A stretch of 64,000 nucleotides of DNA from Anadara kagoshimensis (GCA_021292105.1 CM037869.1:620001-684000), one strand, 5' to 3'. Positions 33,396 through 45,274 are shown, numbered from the stretch's first letter. The notes: generated from the sequence alone by a model not told the origin. Made by a program: numbers and translations.

Positions 33396-36300
33396 ATGAT
33401 GAATAATCTGTCTATTGGAAGTGTAAATTGCCGTGGGCTCTCTTCTGACAATGTTAAAAGAAGAGATATCTTCTCTCGTTGCAGAAGAGATTATGATATC
33501 ACATTTTTAATTGATAGTCATTGCAAAAAGGAATTAGAAGCTTATTGGAAAAATGAATGGGGATACAATGCCTATTTTAGCTCTCACACCAGTAACAGTC
33601 GAGGTGTAATTATCTTTTTAAAAATAATTTTGAATATAAAGTACATAGAAAGATAATTGATAATGATGGGAACTTTCTACTTTTAGATGTTACAATAGGA
33701 GGAAATAGGATGACCCTTGCCGCTATCTACGGGCCTAACGAAGACTGCCCACCTTTCTTTATAAATTTGCAAAAGCAACTAGAGATAATTGGAAATACGT
33801 CAATAATAATGGGTGGGGATTTTAACGTACCGTTGGAATATGATATAGATACATTAAATTACCTACACAAAAATAATATAAAATCTAACGAACAAATCCA
33901 TAATATGATTCATGAATTAGACTTAATAGATGTTTGGAGAGTTCTGTATCCAGATAGCACCCGATTTACTTGGAGGGGACCACATAGAAAACAATCAAGA
34001 CTAGATTACTTCCTAATTTCATCTAATCTTCAAATGTATGTCGTAGACTCAGATATTGGTACCAGTTACAGGTCAGATCATTCTCCAGTCAAAATTGAAC
34101 TAAAATTTATACAAAGTGAAAGGGGAAGGGGGGTATGGAAATTTAATAATAGCTTGCTACATGATGAAGAGTATATTAATATAATAAAAAACTGTATAAG
34201 GGAAACACTCGATCAATATATTATTAACGAAAAAGATGGAAAGGCACATTACTCGATAGATGATCAATTGTTATGGGATACCATTAAATTAATGATTAGA
34301 GGCAAAACTATTTCTTATTCTTCATATAAAAAAAGGGAAAGGGATAAAAAAGAAAAACAATTAGAAAATGATTTAACTCGTCTTTATTCACAAAATAAGT
34401 ATGATGAACTGAAAGATGATATAGGAAAAATTGAATCCGAGCTCAGGGAATTAAGAGAGAAAAAAATTAAAGGGGTAATTATGAGAGCAAAGGCAAAATG
34501 GAGTGTTGAAGGCGAAAAAAGTACAAAATATTTTTGCAACTTGGAAAAAAGACATTTTACTGAAAAAATTATCCCTAAAATAATTCTGGACGACGGTACG
34601 GAAATAACTGACCAAACTGACATATTGCTGAAACAGAAGGAATATTATGAAAATCTCTATAAAACAAAAAACAATACAATATCTCCTGAGCAAGAAAAAA
34701 CTTTCTTTGATCCAAAAAACCCTTTTTTAAATTTTTTAAATAAAGAAACATGTGACCCCCTGGAAGGAGAGCTTGAGTACAACGAATGTCTTAAAACACT
34801 TAAAAATATGAAAAATGGTAAATCTCCGGGCCTTGACGGTTTTACTGTAGAGTTCTATAAGTTCTTTTGGACGGATATTCATGAATATTTAATAAAAGCA
34901 TTAAACTGTGCTTATGAAAAAGGTTCTTATCTATTACCCAGAAACAAGGTATTATTACTTGTCTACCAAAGGAAGGAAAATCAAAATTTTACTTTAAAAA
35001 TTGGCGACCTATTACCCTACTTAATGTAGATTATAAAATAGCTTCTGCTTCAATTGCAAATAGAATAAAAACAGTTTTGGATGACTTGATTAGTGAAACC
35101 CAAACTGGCTTTTTAAAGAATAGATATATTGGCGAATGTTCCCGTTTAACTATGGACATACTTGAAAAAAGTGAAAATGAAAAAATATCAGGGATTTTGT
35201 TGCTTTTAGACTTTGAAAAAGCATTTGACTCGATTGAATGGTCTTTTATCAAACAAACATTACGTTTCTTCGGTTTTGGAAACTCCATCATATGCTGGTT
35301 TGAAACGTTTTATAATGGGGCAGTCAGTCTTGTTCAAAACAATGGTTACATTTCAAACTTTTTCTCTGTTGAACGTGGTGTGCGGCAGGGTGATCCTCTA
35401 TCTCCCTATCTTTTTATACTATGTGTAGAATTGTTGAGTGCTGCTGTTAAAAATGATCCCAATATAAAAGGTATAACTTTGAATGGATCAGAGTATCTGA
35501 TTAGTCAGTACGCTGACGACACATCGCTTACATTAGACGATAATGAACATTCTTTAAATAGAGCTTTGTTCCTAATTGAAGATTTCGCCGACTGTTCTGG
35601 TCTGAGAGCTAATTTTGATAAAACTGAGGCTATATGGTTTGGATCAAAAAGAGGGTTTAAAGAAAAATATAACACTGATATACCAATTTCTTGGAATTTT
35701 GAAGGGAAATTTAAATTGTTAGGAATAAAATATAATCTCAGTAGGGAAGGGGGAGACTTTTATTTAGAAAATTACACTGAAAAAATCAATTCTTTCAAAA
35801 AACTTTTGAACGATTGGTCCTTTAGAAATTTATCACTATTAGGCAAAATAACTGTAGTAAAAACCCTAGCTATGCCAATACTTATACAGATATTAACAGT
35901 CCTACCTGATCCACCAGAATATCTAGTGAAAGACGTTGAAACATCCATTTTTAGATTTATTTGGAATGGAAAGGGAGAAAAGGTAAAAAGAAACATCATG
36001 TTTAGCGATTACAGCTATGGTGGGTTGAGGGTACCTCATATTAGATCTTTTGTTCGCGCACTAAAAATATCATGGTTGAAGAAACTTATTGACCCACTCA
36101 TAGGTTCAGCATGGAAACGTCTCTTACTGGATGATCTGGAGGATGTAGGTGGCGACAAGTTCTTAATGCTAAATGAACAAAGTTATAATATTTGTATAGG
36201 CAAATTCAATGTGTTCTGGCAACATGTATTCACAAGTTGGGCATCTATACAAAAACAAGGAACCGCAAATACTTGTGAAATAGTATCTCAATCCCTGTGG

Positions 36301-37180
36301 TTTAACCCACACATTAACATTGGTAACAAACATGTCTTCTATACGGCTTGGTGTGAAAAGGGTATATTCTTCATAAAAGACCTAATAGATGATACAGGTT
36401 CTTTCTTGGCTATTGCCGACTTGATGAAAAAATATGATTTGAAAGTAAATTTTCTAGAATATTATAGCTTAATCAGAGCAATTCCTAAGCAATGGAAAAG
36501 TATCATAAAAAACGCATGTCCAATACCGCAGGTACACCATCCGCTAATACAATCATTAAAAACTTCGGAAAATATAGCAAAACATTTCTACCGTCTTTTT
36601 ATAAACAAAATATACCAAAAGCCTAATTCTCAAGAAAGGTGGAGAGTTAAACTGAATATAGAGTTTACAGATGAACATTGGAATAATATATATTACACCA
36701 TTTAAAATAACAGAAGATACAAAACTAAGGTCATTTCAATTCAAACTCAACCACGGTATTTACTTTACAAACATCAAACTTATGCAAAGTAAATTATACG
36801 AAACTGAATTGTGTACATTTTGTTCAGAAACGAAGGAAACAATTACTCATCTCTTTATTGAATGTTCATGTGTAAAGTCTATATGGTATCAACTCTTAGA
36901 AGACATTAGATTACAAACCAATATAAAAATTGAAAATACCACTGAAAATCTGCTATTTGGTATAAAAAGTAATGACTCTAATTTAAATGTTGTAAACTTA
37001 TGTTTACTTATAGCAAAATATTATATCCATACATGCAGAATGAAAAATATACAACCTTCTTACCAAGCCTGTATAGAAACTATAAGATTTTATCGAAAAA
37101 TAGAACTTTTTTCTTTGTATATGCATACCCCGGCAAAAGCACAACTTATTAAGCAAAAGTGGCAATTTTTACGATTATAA
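33396..37180 (+). pseudogene. Retrotransposon ORF2: AP-type endonuclease, reverse transcriptase, C-terminal zinc-knuckle-like motif; three frame breaks
   Basis: The protein starts MMNNLSIGSVNCRGL at 33396. The endonuclease shows LIDSH in place of the usual QETH block, then MGGDFNVPL, SRLDYFLIS and SDHSPVKIEL. Reverse-transcriptase blocks are GKSPGLDGFTVEFYKFFW, LLLLDFEKAFDSIEW, GVRQGDPLSPYLF and the catalytic QYADDTSLTL. The C-terminus has CTFCSETKETITHLFIEC, a CxxC...HxxxxC motif typical of L1/Tx1 elements. The enzyme would nick target DNA and prime reverse transcription there. The frame breaks near 33620 (an A-rich run), 34945 and 36700, each by about one base, so this copy cannot make the full protein unless these are assembly errors. 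The pieces are otherwise contiguous and stop-free. Confidence 0.85.
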
Positions 37181-37314
37181 TATACATGTTTTTCATATGA
37201 TAATATTTGCATCTATGTTAAGAAAATGTACGTGTATATGTGATTTGGATTTGAAATGTATATCTGTATCTGATTTATTATGGATCGAATAAAAACTTTA
37301 CAAGACAAAAAAAA
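37181..37314 (+). other. 3' UTR and poly(A) of the retrotransposon
   Basis: A short 3' UTR with GAATAAAAACTTTACAAGAC and then about ten A, merging into the target-site duplication. Confidence 0.75.
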
Positions 37315-37329
37315 AACTTGATTGAAGAC
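37315..37329 (+). repeat. 3' target-site duplication of the retrotransposon
   Basis: Exact copy of 30355-30369. Confidence 0.9.
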
Positions 37330-37404
37330 ATTAGTGATGAAGGCAAGTCAAAACAGGACAGAAAAGCTGTGACTACTGTCAGAGAGAAGCTCATAGTAGG
37401 AAAG

Positions 37405-38190
37405 TAAAGTTGTGGGTGTAATGTCAGAGGACAGATCAAAGCAGGAGAGTAAAGCTGTGACTGTACTGCCTGAGGGCAGGTCAAAGCAGAAGAGTAAAGC
37501 TGTTGTTGTACTGTCTGATGGCAGGTCAAAGCAGGAGAGTAAAGCTGTGGCTGTACTGTCTGAGGGCAGGTCAAAACAGGAGAGTAAAGCTGTGGCTGTA
37601 CTGTCTGATGACAGGTTAAAGCAGGAGAGAAAGCTGTGGCTGTACTGTCTGATGGCAGATCAAAGCAGGGCGGTAAAGCCGTGGCTGTACTGTTTGATGA
37701 CAAGTAAAGCTGTGGCTGTACCGTCTGAGGGCAGGTCAAAGCAGGGCGTTAAAGCCGTGGCTGTACTGTTTGATGACAAGTAAAGCTGTGGCTGTACATA
37801 CCGTCTGAGGGCAGGTCAAAGCAGGACAGTAAACCTGTGGCTGTACTGTTTGATGACAAGTAAAGCTGTGGCTGTACATACCGTCTAAGGGCAGATCAAA
37901 GCAGGGCGCTAAAGCCGTGGCTGTACTGTTTGATGACAAGTAAAGCTGTGGCTGTACCGTTTAAGGGCAGGTCAAAGAAGGGCGGTAAAGCCGTGGCTGT
38001 ACTGTTTGATGACAAGTAAAGCTGTGGCTGTACTGTCTGATGGCAGATCAAAGCAGGGCGCTTAAGCCGTGGCTGTACTGTTTGATGACAAGTAAAGCTG
38101 TGGCTGTACATACCGTCTGAGGGCAGGTCAAAGCAGGACAGTAAACCTGTGGCTGTACTGCCTTAGGGCAGGTCAAAACAGGACGGCTAT
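37405..38190. repeat. 48-bp minisatellite turning into a longer higher-order repeat
   Basis: Up to about 37620 the unit is 48 bp (GGTCAAAGCAGGAGAGTAAA then GCTGTGGCTGTACTGTCTGA). Further on, a unit of about 100 bp with TGTTTGATGACAAGTAAAGC is added. In the first part both strands stay open because 48 is divisible by three (plus: VLSEGRSKQESKAVA). These are not credible genes. Confidence 0.85.
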
Positions 38191-38644
38191 ACTGTTTTAT
38201 CACACCAGTGGTGATATTGGTGTTATTTAATGGATCTTATAGGGAAGTTAATGGGCTTTGCATTGTAATTAAAGAAAAAGTGAAAAAAACATATTTTGTT
38301 ACTTATCTAGCTTTGCACTCTTAAAAATGACAAAAACTAAGACCATTTTCGCTAGAATATCTTCTGTATTTATCATTTTATTGATTTTTTATCATTTATC
38401 ATTATAGTGAAGCATTATTGTTAAACTATCATGAATATACTGCTAAAACACAATAACAAATGGAAAACCTTAAACATCAACAGATATAAAATAGAAACGA
38501 TTCTGGCAGCCTTCTTGGATATCTTGAATTCCCCATGGCTGCCAAGGTGGCATCATGCAGTTTCTGATTTAGGACATGTTGCAGAACAACTTTATGTAAA
38601 AACATTTTGTGCGGACTATTTTTTTAGGTTATGTGAAAAAATAC
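38191..38644. other. Non-coding stretch
   Basis: A 96-codon open frame at 38431-38721 runs into the SINE remnant and has no domain, so no gene is called. Confidence 0.4.
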
Positions 38645-38752
38645 CATTTGTCATCCGGACTACACGGGGCCTAGTTTATTTTAAGTTCCTATCCGAAAGA
38701 ACCGTCACTTTCATTTCGTAATGCCGAGTGCTTGGCGAAAGAACAGCCACGT
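38645..38752 (-). mobile_element. tRNA-derived SINE, middle part, minus strand
   Basis: In reverse complement: GGCTGTTCTTTCGCCAAGCA, GGCATTACGAAATGAAAGTG and ACTTAAAATAAACTAGGCCC. Both ends are missing. Confidence 0.75.
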
Positions 38753-39714
38753 GCACTACTCACTTTCAAATGTTGGGTTAGGATATTTATGGTTGTTAAA
38801 GAGGTATTATAATAATACCGATGGGCATTAACTGCAGTACTCGTTCTAAGACGGTTAGTTTATAATCAGATGTCCTCACTAATATTGTGTTAATGTTTTC
38901 TTGTCTAGTTCGACTAACTTTATTGTTATCAATCGTAGTTCGTGGTTGCTTCAGCTGTTCCCAAGTATATATTCATTTTTATCATAACATTTTATTTTAA
39001 TCCCCCCCCTCTACTTAAAACTAAGTTATACTGATAGCCTTATTGTTTACACAAGTTACTTTAACGTTGTGGTTGAAAAGACGTCGAAAATTTAGAGAAA
39101 TTCGATAAATGTTACTTTTGATTCTCTTTAATTCTAGTTTTGTTTTTGAGCCAAACTAATCATTCATCCCATTATACGCATTTCTGACAAAGTAGCCTTC
39201 AAGACGCCATATGTCTGTACAGTTATAAATTCGGCTTTTATAATTCCCTCTATAACAATATAGACATATGCGTTAAAACAGACGCTGACTTAAGACGTGT
39301 CATTGTCTAGGCACACAGCATTGACCTGTCCGCTTGACATTTTATTTGAATATTCATTACAGACGAGTACATTTATGTTATAGGGATCGTATACATGATG
39401 TGAACACTAATCATGGACAATGTGTATATGTATTAACTTCGAATCCTAACCCTACCCATGTATCGGGTGAACCCTCCTATATGAATATTGCTAATGAAAG
39501 GTCAAACGAACAGGTCAATGTTGTTTGTCTATATCTTTTTAGCAATAAAATAAATTGAAAAAGGCTGTCTGAAGAAGAACATAAATTTCATACTTATATA
39601 ATGAAAAAAAAACTTTAACCAAAACCTTGGGATTGGATTTCGACACTGACGATCACATCTTGATATTACAAAACATCGTTTGTACAACATATATCATAGT
39701 GTTCAAAAATCAAA
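38753..39714. other. Non-coding stretch
   Basis: Nothing recognised. Confidence 0.4.
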
Positions 39715-39870
39715 TACGAACATACCAGTTCATGCCCAAATTATAACACCTAAGCAAAACAAAAACCTTTAACTTAAATTCGCGAACTTCCACCAGGTAA
39801 GTGAGACCGAGTACTCCGGAGGGGTAATCACCTCCTGTTACATAGCTACAAACGTAACGTGGGACTTCGA
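39715..39870 (-). mobile_element. Family FB, minus-oriented arm
   Basis: CGAACTTCCACCAGGTAAGT, GAGTACTCCGGAGGGGTAAT and ACCTCCTGTTACATAGCTAC match the FB arm. Confidence 0.75.
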
Positions 39871-40107
39871 ATACATAAGAATATAAATATTTAACAAAAT
39901 CAAAACAAACTATGTTCTTTGTAAATTTTAATTAATTAAAATAACACACCAGCTGAATTTCGCAATATTTAAAAGAATGGACAATTGTCTAAACACCAAG
40001 TTACGACTCTCCTATATTGTTCTTAACCCTTGCATTGTTTTCAACATCATAAATTAAAAATAGAGTTAATTTCACACAAATATGTAACCACCCGAATTCT
40101 TTGTTTC
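39871..40107. other. 3' flank of the tubulin gene
   Basis: AT-rich sequence downstream of the minus-strand beta-tubulin stop; no clear AATAAA was seen. Confidence 0.4.
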
Positions 40108-40947
40108 TCAGTGTTCTTGATCCTGGTCTTCTTCTACACCACCTTCTTCCTCTTCCTCATACAAATCCGGGTCTTCCTCTACTGATGCATCCTGGTATTG
40201 CTGATATTCCGATATCAAGTCATTCATATTGGATTCCGCCTCGGTAAACTCCATCTCATCCATACCCTCGTTAGTATACCAATGCAAGAAAGCTTTGCGT
40301 CGGAACATGACGGTAAATTGTTCGGATATTCGCTTAAAGATATCCTGGATAGCTGTGTTATTTCCAATGAAGGTGGCGGACATCTTGAGACCACGTGGTG
40401 GAATATCACATACCGCGGTTTTAATGTTGTTTGGAATCCATTCCACAAAGTAACTTTGATTTTTGTCTTGGAGCTTGAAGATTTGGTCTTCTACTTCTTT
40501 TGTGGACATTTTACCTCTGTACACAGCTGCAGCAGTCAGATAACGACCATGTCTAGGATCACATGCTGTCATCATATTCTTGGCGTCAAACATTTGTGAC
40601 GTCAGTTCCGGTACGTTGACAGCTTGGTAATGTTGTGCTGATCGTGAAGTTAGAGGAGCAAAACTTGGCATAAAGAAGTGTAATCGAGGGAAAGGTACCA
40701 TATTTACTGCAAGTTTTCTGAGGTCGGCATTAAGCTGCCCTGGGTAGCGAAGACATGTTGTGACGCCAGACATTGTCATGGAAACAAGATGGTTTAGATC
40801 GCCGTAAGAAGGCGTTGAAAGTTTTAAGGTACGGAAGCAGATGTCATACAGAGCTTCGTTGTCGATGCAGTAAGTTTCATCTGTATTTTCTATAAGTTGG
40901 TGTGTTGATAGAGTGGCGTTATAAGGCTCTAAAACAACTTCTGATAC
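40108..40947 (-). CDS. Beta-tubulin, exon 2 (residues 175-453)
   Basis: The exon starts after an acceptor (TTGTAG|GTATCAG) and joins exon 1 in phase 0 to give [17 protein letters not shown], the standard beta-tubulin sequence. It holds the rest of the nucleotide-binding domain ([19 protein letters not shown]), the intermediate domain ([54 protein letters not shown]) and the C-terminal helices ([33 protein letters not shown]). The acidic tail [19 protein letters not shown] ends in DQEH and lacks the usual EGEF block. The open frame continues upstream of the [11 protein letters not shown]et, which is internal. The total predicted protein is 453 residues, slightly longer than the usual 445-450. 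Confidence 0.95.
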   Translation of the reverse strand, partial: VSEVVLEPYNATLSTHQLIENTDETYCIDNEALYDICFRTLKLSTPSYGDLNHLVSMTMSGVTTCLRYPGQLNADLRKLAVNMVPFPRLHFFMPSFAPLTSRSAQHYQAVNVPELTSQMFDAKNMMTACDPRHGRYLTAAAVYRGKMSTKEVEDQIFKLQDKNQSYFVEWIPNNIKTAVCDIPPRGLKMSATFIGNNTAIQDIFKRISEQFTVMFRRKAFLHWYTNEGMDEMEFTEAESNMNDLISEYQQYQDASVEEDPDLYEEEEEGGVEEDQDQEH

Positions 40948-40988
40948 CTACAATTGTCAAGGAAAAACAAGTGTTACTTAAAACGGAT

Positions 40989-41060
<72 letters not shown>

Positions 41061-41992
41061 ATTCTCTAAATGGCGTTACAAAAGTACATGAAAGTTTCTG
41101 CTGTTTACTTATATGATAAAATTGAGTACAACTGTAACAAAGCAGGCATTGTTGGAATAAAAGTACGCGAACCAAACCTCTTATGAACTTACTCGAAACA
41201 TGACTATTGTAGCAATATCGACATCCAATTTGCTATGCTCTTATAACAATGAGTACCGTGTTCATTATAGTGTTTCTATAATTAGTGACTCTATATCAAC
41301 ACTAACAAAGTTTCTCATTACAAGGCGGCAAGTGGCGACAAGTGTCATATGATTAACTGCATTTAAATAACAGCAAGGAAATGTTATGTGATTTGGCATC
41401 ATACATCTTCATGGAAGCATTCCAACCAGTAATTTCAAAGAAGTGATTGAAAGTTCATCTAATTTGCATCATTTATGAAAATAAGGTTAATGAAAAAGTT
41501 CTCAGAAAAACGTCCAGCTGTCTTCTTTCTGTATTTCAGATTTGTAAAATTTCGGTTGAAAATTGAATCCTAAATGGCTATTTTCGCATGTTTGCTATTG
41601 TAACGACAGTCATCTTGTATGTCGGACAGGATGACATAGAAAAACTTATCGGGACCTTTGACAATTAATTTGGTTCTTATTGCCCCAGAAGTTTCGGAGG
41701 AGAAGATTAAAGTTTATACACTAGCGTAAGGCCAATAGACACATGCACACTTGCTTCACCATATCATACGATCTGTTGGTTGAGGCCAATTAAGCTAAGA
41801 CACTTTAATAGACAACTGTTTTTGCAGAATTGTATAACAGATGACATATGTTTACAATATTTACGGTCAAAACCCGATATATTTTCAAGTAATTGAATAA
41901 GTATTTGCAAAAAATACCTTTGGGGTTCTATGCTCTCAATTTCTTGGAGTTTACTTTTTGGGTATTTCATTTACAAAAATTACAACACAAAC
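40948..41992 (-). other. Intron of the beta-tubulin gene
   Basis: 1045 bp with GT (AAG|GTTTGT) and AG (TTGTAG|GTA) borders. It contains a long (AG)n tract at 40992-41058. Confidence 0.9.
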
Positions 41993-42514
41993 CTTTGGTG
42001 AAGGGACTACAGAATACGTGTTCATGATTCTGTCTGGATATTCTTCTTTGACCTTGCTGATGATCAGTGTACCCATACCGGATCCCGTCCCTCCCCCGAG
42101 GGAGTGGGTCAGCTGGAATCCCTGGAGGCAGTCGCAGTTCTCCACCTCTTTCCTAACGACATCTATGACAGATTCCACCAGTTCCGCCCCTTCTGTGTAG
42201 TGTCCTTTGGCCCAGTTATTTCCTGCGCCACTTTGTCCATACACAAAATTGTCGGGTCTAAATATCCTCCCGTAAGGGCCACTTCTGAGGGAGTCCATTG
42301 TTCCCGGCTCCAAATCGACAGGGACACATCTTGGGACATAAATCCCCCCGTTTGCTTCGTTGTAATAAACATTAATACGTTCTAACTGTAAATCAGAGTC
42401 TCCTTTGTAAACACCTGTTGGATCTATACCGTGCTCATCTGAAATCACCTCCCAGAACTTGGAGCCTATTTGGTTCCCGCATTGACCGGCTTGTATATGG
42501 ACAATTTCTCTCAT
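41993..42514 (-). CDS. Beta-tubulin, exon 1 (residues 1-174)
   Basis: The exon encodes [17 protein letters not shown], the beta-tubulin N-terminus with the MREI motif that mediates co-translational mRNA autoregulation, and the GTP-binding signature GGGTGSGMG at about residues 140-148. It ends [15 protein letters not shown] at a donor site. Beta-tubulin pairs with alpha-tubulin to form microtubules and hydrolyses GTP at the exchangeable site. Most animal beta-tubulin genes have introns within the first 120 codons; here the first 174 codons are uninterrupted. Some substitutions ([27 protein letters not shown]) and the tail suggest a divergent isotype, but no break is seen, so the gene looks functional. 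Confidence 0.95.
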
Positions 42515-42818
42515 GTTGCTCGGTTGGACGTTAATTCAGTTGTATGACCTGTTAGTTTGATGACAATATAAGCTGTACATGCATACCTTTATCACAGACC
42601 TTTATACCTATATGAATGATGAAGTACACTATCTCTTTATTATCTAACCTATATATAACACTACTATCACAAACCATCCTTAATTTGTGTGTATCAACAC
42701 TTTATTTATAAACATGTACATACTTACTTCCCATGTAACTTGTTACACGTTGGCATTTTGGTCATTTATAATTTTAAGATCGAGTTTTTGACCTATTAGT
42801 AACTGATATATGGTACAT

Positions 42819-42861
<43 letters not shown>

Positions 42862-43121
42862 CCATATACTTGCAATGTTGGTATACTTTTTTTTTCGTTG
42901 GGGTATATAAATTGTCCCCATTGAAAATAGCCTTGGGGCATTTCAGATAGATCTAGGGACTCGAGTTTTGTTTCCACGTAGTTGATAATGTCCCCACTAA
43001 GACGGTAGTGGAGCTAATAATTGTCCACTAACCAGATCAGAAACTCAAACTCTCTCTCATTTCTCTCTCTCTGTCTCTACGCTACTTCTCTCAAAATGTC
43101 CCATATTTACACTGTTAAAAC

Positions 43122-43175
<54 letters not shown>

Positions 43176-43450
43176 TTGACACAGCAATCATCATACTATC
43201 TAATCTATTGTAACAACATGATGCACTATGTACAATCCAACGAGATTAAGTAGACTTACACATGCAATATTTTCCAATCAAAAAAGTGCATTTAGACAGT
43301 CAGATAATTGTACGTAAAAACATAAATAAAACATTGACAATATTCCACTAAAATGAAGTTAAAATGACTAATCCAAAACACCACTTCTAATATGACCCTG
43401 AGCAGCACTGTATATAGACATATGTCACAACAATGCCTATTTCCATAAGC
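42515..43450. other. Upstream region of beta-tubulin with (AG)n tracts
   Basis: Probable promoter side of the gene. (AG)n tracts lie at about 42821-42859 and 43123-43173. A weak TATA-like GCTTATATTG on the minus strand lies at about 42562-42571. No other gene seen. Confidence 0.5.
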
Positions 43451-44017
43451 AGTTCTGCATTTGGACATTTGGGCAACAATGCTTCATTCCCTGAGCAATA
43501 CTGCATTTGGACGTTTGGGCAACAATGCTTCATTCCCTGAGCAATACTGCATTTGGACGTTTGGGCAACAATGCTTCATTCCCTGAGCAATACTGCATTT
43601 GGACATTTGGGCAACAATGCTTCATTCCCTGAGCAATACTGCATTTGGACGTTTGGGCAACAATGCTTCATTCCCTGAGCAATACTGCATTTGGACATTT
43701 GGGCAACAATGCTTCATTCCCTGAGCAATACTGCATTTGGACGTTTTGGCAACAATGCTTCATTCCCTGAGCAATACTGCATTTGGACATTCGGGCAACA
43801 ATGCAGTACTGCATTTGGACATATTGTTAACAATGCTTAATTCCCTGAGCAGTACTGTATTTGGACATATTCGTAACAAAGCTAAAAACCTGAGTAGTAC
43901 TGCATTTGGACATATTGTTAACAATTCTTAATTTTCTGAGAAGTACTGCATTTGAACATATGGACAACAATGCTTAATTCCCTGAAAAGTACTGCATTTG
44001 GACATATTATCAACAAC
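43451..44017. repeat. 46-bp minisatellite, about 12 copies
   Basis: The unit CTGCATTTGGACGTTTGGGC then AACAATGCTTCATTCCCTGA then GCAATA is 46 bp. The array decays toward its right end. Confidence 0.9.
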
Positions 44018-44534
44018 CCATGTTGTTTTTATCTGTAAAAGTATGGCATATGCAACATATAAGATATGTTTAATAAGTAAAACTTAAGCCAACGTTTTCT
44101 TGTAGACTGTATTTGCTTTAAGTATGATTACTCACGTTTTGTGACGTCATGTATTGGTATATCCTGGTCATACTTAGCGATAACAAGGAAATCATGTCAT
44201 TTTAATATACATGTAATTTAAATAATCGCACCTGTTGTATCAATTATATTTAACTGTTATAAAGATATATTACAAGTGTGATTTATTTGAGAATTTGTTG
44301 TTTAATTTTTTCATTTTACAACGATTGTCACTAATTTGCTATGGATGGAGTGTGTAGTGGAGTAATAGTGTTGTACGCCCAAAACAAGATTTTTCTTTCA
44401 TTTATATCGACGCGATCATTTCAGAGATGGTGGAGAAAAACCGGAGTGCCGGAAGAAAATCAGATAAGCAAACTCACAAAGTTTCTCATACTAGGATCTG
44501 GCCCGAGTGGGATTCGAACTTAGGCGGTGAGGAG
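44018..44534. other. Non-coding stretch ending in a tRNA-like scrap
   Basis: At about 44490-44520 the sequence TGGCCCGAGTGGGATTCGAA resembles a reverse-oriented B box with flanks. It directly precedes the 39-bp array. Confidence 0.4.
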
Positions 44535-44884
44535 CAGTGAGTACGGTGAACGCTTTAGACGACCGAGATAGCTCAGTGAGTACGGTGAACGCTTTAGACG
44601 ACCGAGATAGCTCAGTGAGTACGGTGAACGCTTTAGACGACCGAGATAGCTCAGTGAGTACGGTGAACGCTTTAGACGACCGAGATAGCTCAGTGAGTAC
44701 GGTGAACGCTTTAGACGACCGAGATAGCTCAGTGAGTACGGTGAACGCTTTAGACGACCGAGATAGCTCAGTGAGTACGGTGAACGCTTTAGACGACCGA
44801 GATAGCTCAGTGAGTACGGTGAACGCTTTAGACGACCGAGATAGCTCAGTGAGTACGGTGAACGCTTTAGACGACCGAGGTAGC
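44535..44884. repeat. 39-bp minisatellite, 9 copies, each with an A-box-like motif
   Basis: The unit (GTGAGTACGGTGAACGCTTT then AGACGACCGAGATAGCTCA) is 39 bp and nearly invariant. GATAGCTCAGTGAGTACGG looks like a polymerase III A box of a tRNA-derived SINE. As 39 is divisible by three, both strands are open (SVSTVNALDDRD and LSRSSKAFTVLTE); these are not genes. Confidence 0.9.
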
Positions 44885-45274
44885 TTTAAATCTCCGTCAG
44901 TACTGTTAACACTTGTAGATGGAGTAATAAGACACGTACACGAAACATCAGATATATAACATGTAGTCACATTACCATCTTATCACTACACCGTAACACA
45001 TAGTCAATAAGAAGAGATAACCTATATCAGAAAAGCATGTGATTGCTGCACAATGTAAACTATATCATACAAGTTTTGGACTTAAAAGTAAATGACCTAA
45101 AAAGTTTATAAACTAAATTGAATAAAAGCGTACGATTCATAGAGCTCAATCACACACTTAAAAACCAAGGGAACAAAGACCATTATACATAAAAACGAAA
45201 TAAAAAGGTGAGATGAACTCATAAGAAATCAGTAAAAATATCAAATTGAGATATTCAAAAATGAACATGCACAT
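44885..45274. other. Non-coding stretch
   Basis: Nothing recognised. Confidence 0.4.

Larger units (their letters stand above)
30370..37314 (+). mobile_element. L1/Tx1-like non-LTR retrotransposon carrying a NADAR domain, near full length
   Basis: The element spans 6.9 kb between identical 15-bp target-site duplications and ends in about ten A residues. Order: 5' UTR (30370-30615), ORF1 (30616-31320), a spacer with a short hairpin repeat (31321-31929), a NADAR-encoding segment (31930-32360), a 1-kb spacer (32361-33395), ORF2 with endonuclease, reverse transcriptase and a C-terminal zinc-knuckle-like motif (33396-37180), then a 3' UTR with GAATAAAAACT. ORF2 has three frame breaks but no large deletion, and the exact duplication suggests a fairly young insertion. 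The element has landed in a decayed gene copy next to a 48-bp minisatellite. Confidence 0.9.

Noticed and set aside
37278..38111. Repeat peptides (SKQESKAVAVLSEGR and its reverse) as genes
   Set aside because: They follow from the 48-bp unit being divisible by three and break where the unit length changes.
41951..41992. Read-through tail [13 protein letters not shown] as the tubulin C-terminus
   Set aside because: It is intron sequence after the donor AAG|GTTTGT; exon 2 supplies the conserved continuation.
44491..44970. Open frames on both strands over the 39-bp array
   Set aside because: Unit length is a multiple of three, so frames stay open automatically.
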